A stretch of DNA of 9,297 nucleotides from Clostridia bacterium (GTDB taxonomy: Bacteria; Bacillota_A; Clostridia; Oscillospirales; CAG-272), in contig JAGAIH010000338.1 in assembly GCA_017626655.1 (NCBI GenBank), positions 1 through 9,297 on the forward strand, written 5' to 3'. The translations under genes were made by a program, and so were the position numbers. The notes beneath the pieces are model-generated. The model had not been told where the DNA came from and ran no database searches. It saw nothing but the letters and a program-made list of their open reading frames with translations. Shown piece by piece: positions 6,136 to 9,297 of this stretch. Every line of letters begins with the position of its first letter. Within the stretch, counting starts at the first letter, position 1.

Positions 6136-7218
6136 TTACCGTTTCATTTCTTTCAGTTTGTCGATCAATGCAGGAATGATCGCCTCCTCGGAGATCTTTC
6201 CCAAAATCTCCCCCTTGGCAAAGAGCAATGCTTCCCCCTTGCCTCCGGCGATACCGATATCGGCCTCCCTTGCCTCTCCGGGGCCGTTGACGATACAGCC
6301 CATGAGGGCGACCTTCACGGGGAGGTCATCCAGCCCCTCGGCGCGGACGGCAGCTTCAAAGCGGGTATGGAGGTCGATGAGGTCGATCTTGGTGCGCCCG
6401 CAGGTGGGGCAGGAGACGATCTGGAGGCCGCACTGGCCCTCGATCTCCAGGGCGTTGAGGATCTTTCGGGCGGCGGCGATCTCGGCTACGGGGTCGGCGG
6501 TGAGGGAGACGCGGAAGGTGTCGCCGATACCGTCACAGAGCAGGGCTCCGATACCCGCGGCGGACTTGACCAGTCCCATTTCCGCACCGCCCGCCTCGGT
6601 CACGCCGAGGTGGAGGGGGTAGGGGCAGGCCTGCGCCAACAGGCGGTTGGCGGCGATCATGCCGGGGACATTGGAGGCCTTGATGGAGATGACGATGTTG
6701 GTATAGTCGTACTTCTCCAACAGGGCGGCGTGGTACAATCCACTCTCGCAGAGGGCTTCGGGGGTGGGGGAGCCGTACTTCTGCAGGATGTGCTTTTCCA
6801 AAGAGCCGCTGTTAACCCCGATGCGGATGGGGATATCCTTCGCCTTACAAGCGTTCACCACGGCCTTGACGCGGTCATCGTCCCCGATGTTGCCGGGGTT
6901 AATGCGGATCTTGTCCACGCCGTACTCGGCGCACTTGAGGGCGACCTTGTAGTCGAAGTGGATATCCGCTACGATGGGGGTGGTGATGCCCTCCTCCTTG
7001 ATGGCGAGGATGGTCCCCGCCGCCTCCACGTCGGGGACGGTGATGCGGACGATATCGCACCCCGCCGAGGCCAGGGCCTTGATCTGGGCGATGGTGGCCT
7101 GGGCATCGTGGGTGTCGGTATTGGTCATGGACTGGATGGCGATGGGGTTATGGGCGCCGATGGCGACCTTGCCGATCTTGACCTCGGGGGTCCTTCGGCG
7201 GATGGCGTTATAGTTCAT
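6136..7218 (-). CDS. ispG: 4-hydroxy-3-methylbut-2-enyl diphosphate synthase (IspG/GcpE)
   Basis: Cytoplasmic iron-sulfur enzyme of the MEP isoprenoid pathway. It reductively converts methylerythritol cyclodiphosphate to HMBPP, the penultimate step toward IPP and DMAPP. The 360-aa length fits the short bacterial form without the plant-type insert. The N-terminal TIM-barrel domain shows IQSMTNTDT (28-36), VRITVPD (57-63), ADIHFD (84-89) and KIRINPGNIG (103-112). The C-terminal domain carries the [4Fe-4S] ligands C270 and C273 (SCPTCGR), C308 (GCIVNGPGE) and E315. All cluster residues are intact. The ATG at 7218 is preceded by AGAGGT five bases upstream, only 12 bp after the rseP stop, so it is probably co-transcribed with rseP and dxr. 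The repeat-bearing gap follows its stop. Confidence 0.98.
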   Translation of the reverse strand: MNYNAIRRRTPEVKIGKVAIGAHNPIAIQSMTNTDTHDAQATIAQIKALASAGCDIVRITVPDVEAAGTILAIKEEGITTPIVADIHFDYKVALKCAEYGVDKIRINPGNIGDDDRVKAVVNACKAKDIPIRIGVNSGSLEKHILQKYGSPTPEALCESGLYHAALLEKYDYTNIVISIKASNVPGMIAANRLLAQACPYPLHLGVTEAGGAEMGLVKSAAGIGALLCDGIGDTFRVSLTADPVAEIAAARKILNALEIEGQCGLQIVSCPTCGRTKIDLIDLHTRFEAAVRAEGLDDLPVKVALMGCIVNGPGEAREADIGIAGGKGEALLFAKGEILGKISEEAIIPALIDKLKEMKR

Positions 7219-7230
7219 AGTATACCTCTG

Positions 7231-8304
7231 TTAGAAGAGCTGGAACATATCCTTGAAGGCGATGAGGACGGTGGCCATGAGCAACAGGGTCATGCCCACG
7301 CCGTGGACCGTGGCCTCGAATTTGGGGTTGATGGGCTTACCGAAGCGCAGGATCTCGATGATGCGGAAGAAGACGCGGCCGCCGTCCAGGGCGGGGATGG
7401 GGAGCATATTCATGACGCCCAGGTTCATGGCGATGAGGGCAAAGAGGTAGAGGATATTCCAGAAGGCCATGGGCTGGGAGGCCACGTCAGCCACCGCCGA
7501 GGAGACCCCGATGGGGCCCGACATGGAGGCCAGGGTGAAGCGGCCCGAGATGATGCCGCCGATGGAGTCGAAAACCATCTTGATGGAGGACAGGGAGCGG
7601 TACCAGGTGGTCTTCAGGACGTTGCCGAGGGTAGACTCCCCCGCCAGGACGTAGAAGTCCATGCTCCCCAGCTCGATGCCGTCCTCGATGCCCGAGGGGA
7701 ACACCACCCCCGGGATGAGGTATTCCTGCCCGTCTCTCTCCACCACCACGTCCACGGGCTTATAGCCGTTGAACATGATCTCGTAGGAGAGGTCGTAGCC
7801 CGTGTGGACCTTGACACCGTCCACGCGGAGGATGCGGTCCCCCTCCTCCAGGCCCGTAACGTAGCTGGAGGCGCCGGGTGCGAACTCGGCCACGGTGGTA
7901 GAGGGGAGCTTATAGCCCGCGATGGTCATGCCGCCCACCAGGATCAGCATGGCGAGGGCGCCTGTGAGGACGTTCATGCCCGCGCCCGCCACCAGGATGA
8001 GGAGACGCTGCCAGGGGTTCTTTTTATTGAATGCGTTGGGGTCGTTCTCCTCCCCCTCCTTGTCCTCGTCCTCACCTGCCATGGAGACATAGCCGCCGAT
8101 GGGGAACAGGCGGAGGGAGTATTGGATGCCCGTCTTTTTGGACTTGAAGCCCCAAAGCTTCTTGCCCATGCCCAGGGAGAATTCGTAGATGGTGACCTTG
8201 CAGGCGCGGGCGGTGAGGTAGTGGCCCAGCTCGTGGACGAAGATGAGGATGCCCATGAGGAAGAGGGTCAGGGCGAGATAGAGTAGGGTGCGTAGGATAG
8301 CCAT
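7231..8304 (-). CDS. rseP: RIP metalloprotease RseP/RasP (site-2 protease)
   Basis: Polytopic zinc protease that cuts substrates inside the membrane. In Bacillota the orthologue RasP processes anti-sigma factors and leftover signal peptides. The 357-aa protein starts with a membrane helix carrying the HELGH zinc motif (H24, E25, H28). A cytosolic GGYVSMAGE loop (70-78) follows, then a second helix (about 102-128) and a single PDZ domain (about 133-200, with GLEEGDRILRVDG at 151-163). The N-x2-P-x-P-x-LDGG motif has N299 and the third zinc ligand D307, and a last helix spans about 334-350. One PDZ is usual for Gram-positive members. The start at 8304 is the first ATG after an in-frame TAA, but its GGAGG lies 15 bases away, farther than normal. 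It sits between dxr (42-bp gap) and ispG (12-bp gap), the usual clostridial arrangement. Confidence 0.96.
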   Translation of the reverse strand: MAILRTLLYLALTLFLMGILIFVHELGHYLTARACKVTIYEFSLGMGKKLWGFKSKKTGIQYSLRLFPIGGYVSMAGEDEDKEGEENDPNAFNKKNPWQRLLILVAGAGMNVLTGALAMLILVGGMTIAGYKLPSTTVAEFAPGASSYVTGLEEGDRILRVDGVKVHTGYDLSYEIMFNGYKPVDVVVERDGQEYLIPGVVFPSGIEDGIELGSMDFYVLAGESTLGNVLKTTWYRSLSSIKMVFDSIGGIISGRFTLASMSGPIGVSSAVADVASQPMAFWNILYLFALIAMNLGVMNMLPIPALDGGRVFFRIIEILRFGKPINPKFEATVHGVGMTLLLMATVLIAFKDMFQLF

Positions 8305-8319
8305 AATCGGTTGGAATTA

Positions 8320-8324
8320 CCTCC
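8320..8324 (-). promoter_or_regulatory. Distant Shine-Dalgarno of rseP within a small hairpin
   Basis: GGAGG on the minus strand lies 15 bases before the rseP ATG. It overlaps the stem of a five-pair hairpin, TTGGA (8322-8326) with TCCAA (8311-8315). The spacing is longer than usual, and a stop codon four codons upstream leaves no earlier ATG or GTG start. This may mean weak or structure-dependent initiation of rseP. Confidence 0.45.
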
Positions 8325-8346
8325 AAAGGGTAGAAATGGTGGGTTT

Positions 8347-9297
8347 TCAGGGGTTCAGGAGCCGCTTGGCGGTCTCGCGGGCCAGGGCGTCGGCCTCCAT
8401 GAGACGGTCGTAGGTGTGCCATGCGGCAGTGTAGGAGAGATCCTCCACCACGCGGGTGACCAGCTCGGGGATCTGACAGAAGCGGATGGAATCATCCAAG
8501 AACGCGGCCACTACGATCTCGTTGGCGGCGTTGAGGACGCAGGGGAGAGCGCCGCCCTTGGCGATACAGTCGCGGGCTAAAGCCAGCAGGGGGAAGACCT
8601 CGGTGTCGGGTCTGCCGAAGGTGAGCTTACCGAGAGCGAAGAGATCGGCTTGCTTCAGCGTTCCCTCGGCGGGGAGGCGGCGGGGATGGGTGAGGGCGTA
8701 CTGGACGCAATGGCGCATATCCGGCACCGACATCTGGGCGATGATGCTATGGTCAATATATTCCACCATGGAGTGGATCATGCTCTCGCGGTGGACGATG
8801 ACCTCCACCTTTTCGGGTGCTACGCCGAAGAGATGCACCGCCTCGATGACCTCGAAGCCCTTGTTCATGAGGGTTGCCGAATCCACCGTGATCTTGGCAC
8901 CCATCTTCCAGGTGGGGTGGGCCAGGGTCATTTCCTTGGTGACGGTTTGCAGCTGCTCCTTGGTATAGCCGTAGAAGGGGCCTCCCGAGGCGGTCAGCAG
9001 GATGCGGCCGATCTCGACGTGGTGTCCCGCGCGCAGGCATTGGAAGATGGCGCAATGCTCGGAGTCCACGGGGAGGATGGTAGTTCCCTTCTCGCGGGCC
9101 AAGGACATGACCAGTTCGCCGCCCACCACCAGGGATTCCTTATTGGCCAGGGCTAATTTGTGTCCAGCCTTCAAGGTCTCAAGGGTGGGGAGCAGTCCTG
9201 CCTCACCGAGAATGGAGTTCTCGGCGGTGATGCCCAGGGGGTTGTGGGTCTTGACGGTATGGAGGACCTCGGTGATGCCCTCAAAGCCCGCCAGCAC
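8347..9297 (-). CDS. dxr: 1-deoxy-D-xylulose 5-phosphate reductoisomerase, 5' end outside window
   Basis: Converts 1-deoxy-D-xylulose 5-phosphate to methylerythritol 4-phosphate with NADPH and a divalent metal. This is the first committed MEP step and the fosmidomycin target. The visible 316 residues lack roughly the first 70-85, which would hold the NADPH-binding GSTG region. The GTG at 9297-9295 is an internal Val, not the start. Counting from the window edge: NKESLV (52-57), metal ligands D78 and E80 (PVDSEH), SGGPF (104-108), the flexible loop with H127, W130 and M132, then DSATLMNKGFEVIEA with N145, K146 and ligand E149. Next come HRESMIHSMVEY (169-180, the HRES form of the usual HPQS) and NAANE (256-260). 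All visible catalytic residues are present. It leads the dxr-rseP-ispG run. Confidence 0.97.
   Translation of the reverse strand: MLAGFEGITEVLHTVKTHNPLGITAENSILGEAGLLPTLETLKAGHKLALANKESLVVGGELVMSLAREKGTTILPVDSEHCAIFQCLRAGHHVEIGRILLTASGGPFYGYTKEQLQTVTKEMTLAHPTWKMGAKITVDSATLMNKGFEVIEAVHLFGVAPEKVEVIVHRESMIHSMVEYIDHSIIAQMSVPDMRHCVQYALTHPRRLPAEGTLKQADLFALGKLTFGRPDTEVFPLLALARDCIAKGGALPCVLNAANEIVVAAFLDDSIRFCQIPELVTRVVEDLSYTAAWHTYDRLMEADALARETAKRLLNP

Noticed and set aside
6100..8286. A 728-codon open frame on the plus strand opposite ispG and rseP
   Set aside because: It is a mirror frame of two well-identified GC-rich genes. Its product is Gly/Asp/Val/His-rich with no recognisable domain, and it has no start context. 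The length follows from codon bias on the other strand.

Overview
The window looks like chromosomal DNA from a high-GC member of the Bacillota, most likely class Clostridia. It encodes the Gram-positive replicative polymerase PolC, and dxr, rseP, ispG and polC appear in the order typical of clostridial genomes. The coding sequence is GC-rich (sampled lines of polC run from about 50 to 70 % GC). A gut-type Oscillospirales-like host is only a guess from base composition and the style of the intergenic repeats. Every gene I can support lies on the minus strand, so transcription runs from the right end to the left.

Right part (6136-9297): dxr (5' end cut off by the window edge), rseP and ispG form a tight run with gaps of 42 and 12 bp. 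Dxr and IspG are two steps of the MEP isoprenoid pathway. RseP is a membrane site-2 protease that is customarily encoded between them.

Middle (5861-6135): a 275-bp AT-rich intergenic region separates ispG from polC. It holds a composite palindromic repeat: AATGAATAAT-type arms in inverted and direct orientation around three small hairpins. I see no convincing sigma-A promoter or intrinsic terminator in it.

Left part (1-5860): a complete PolC (1487 aa) is followed by two small genes. One is an AT-rich 81-aa DUF7662-type protein and the other a 205-aa DUF1643 protein. Both junctions have a 10-bp gap and a Shine-Dalgarno sequence that overlaps the preceding stop codon, so the three genes look translationally coupled. 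After 47 bp comes a putative lipoprotein. Its reading frame breaks near 259-285, and its 3' end lies beyond the window. The rimP-nusA genes that often follow polC are not seen here.

Most of the window is core housekeeping sequence. The accessory interest lies in the small cassette downstream of polC, the broken lipoprotein and the repeat element. I found no CRISPR array, transposase, tRNA, rRNA or riboswitch.
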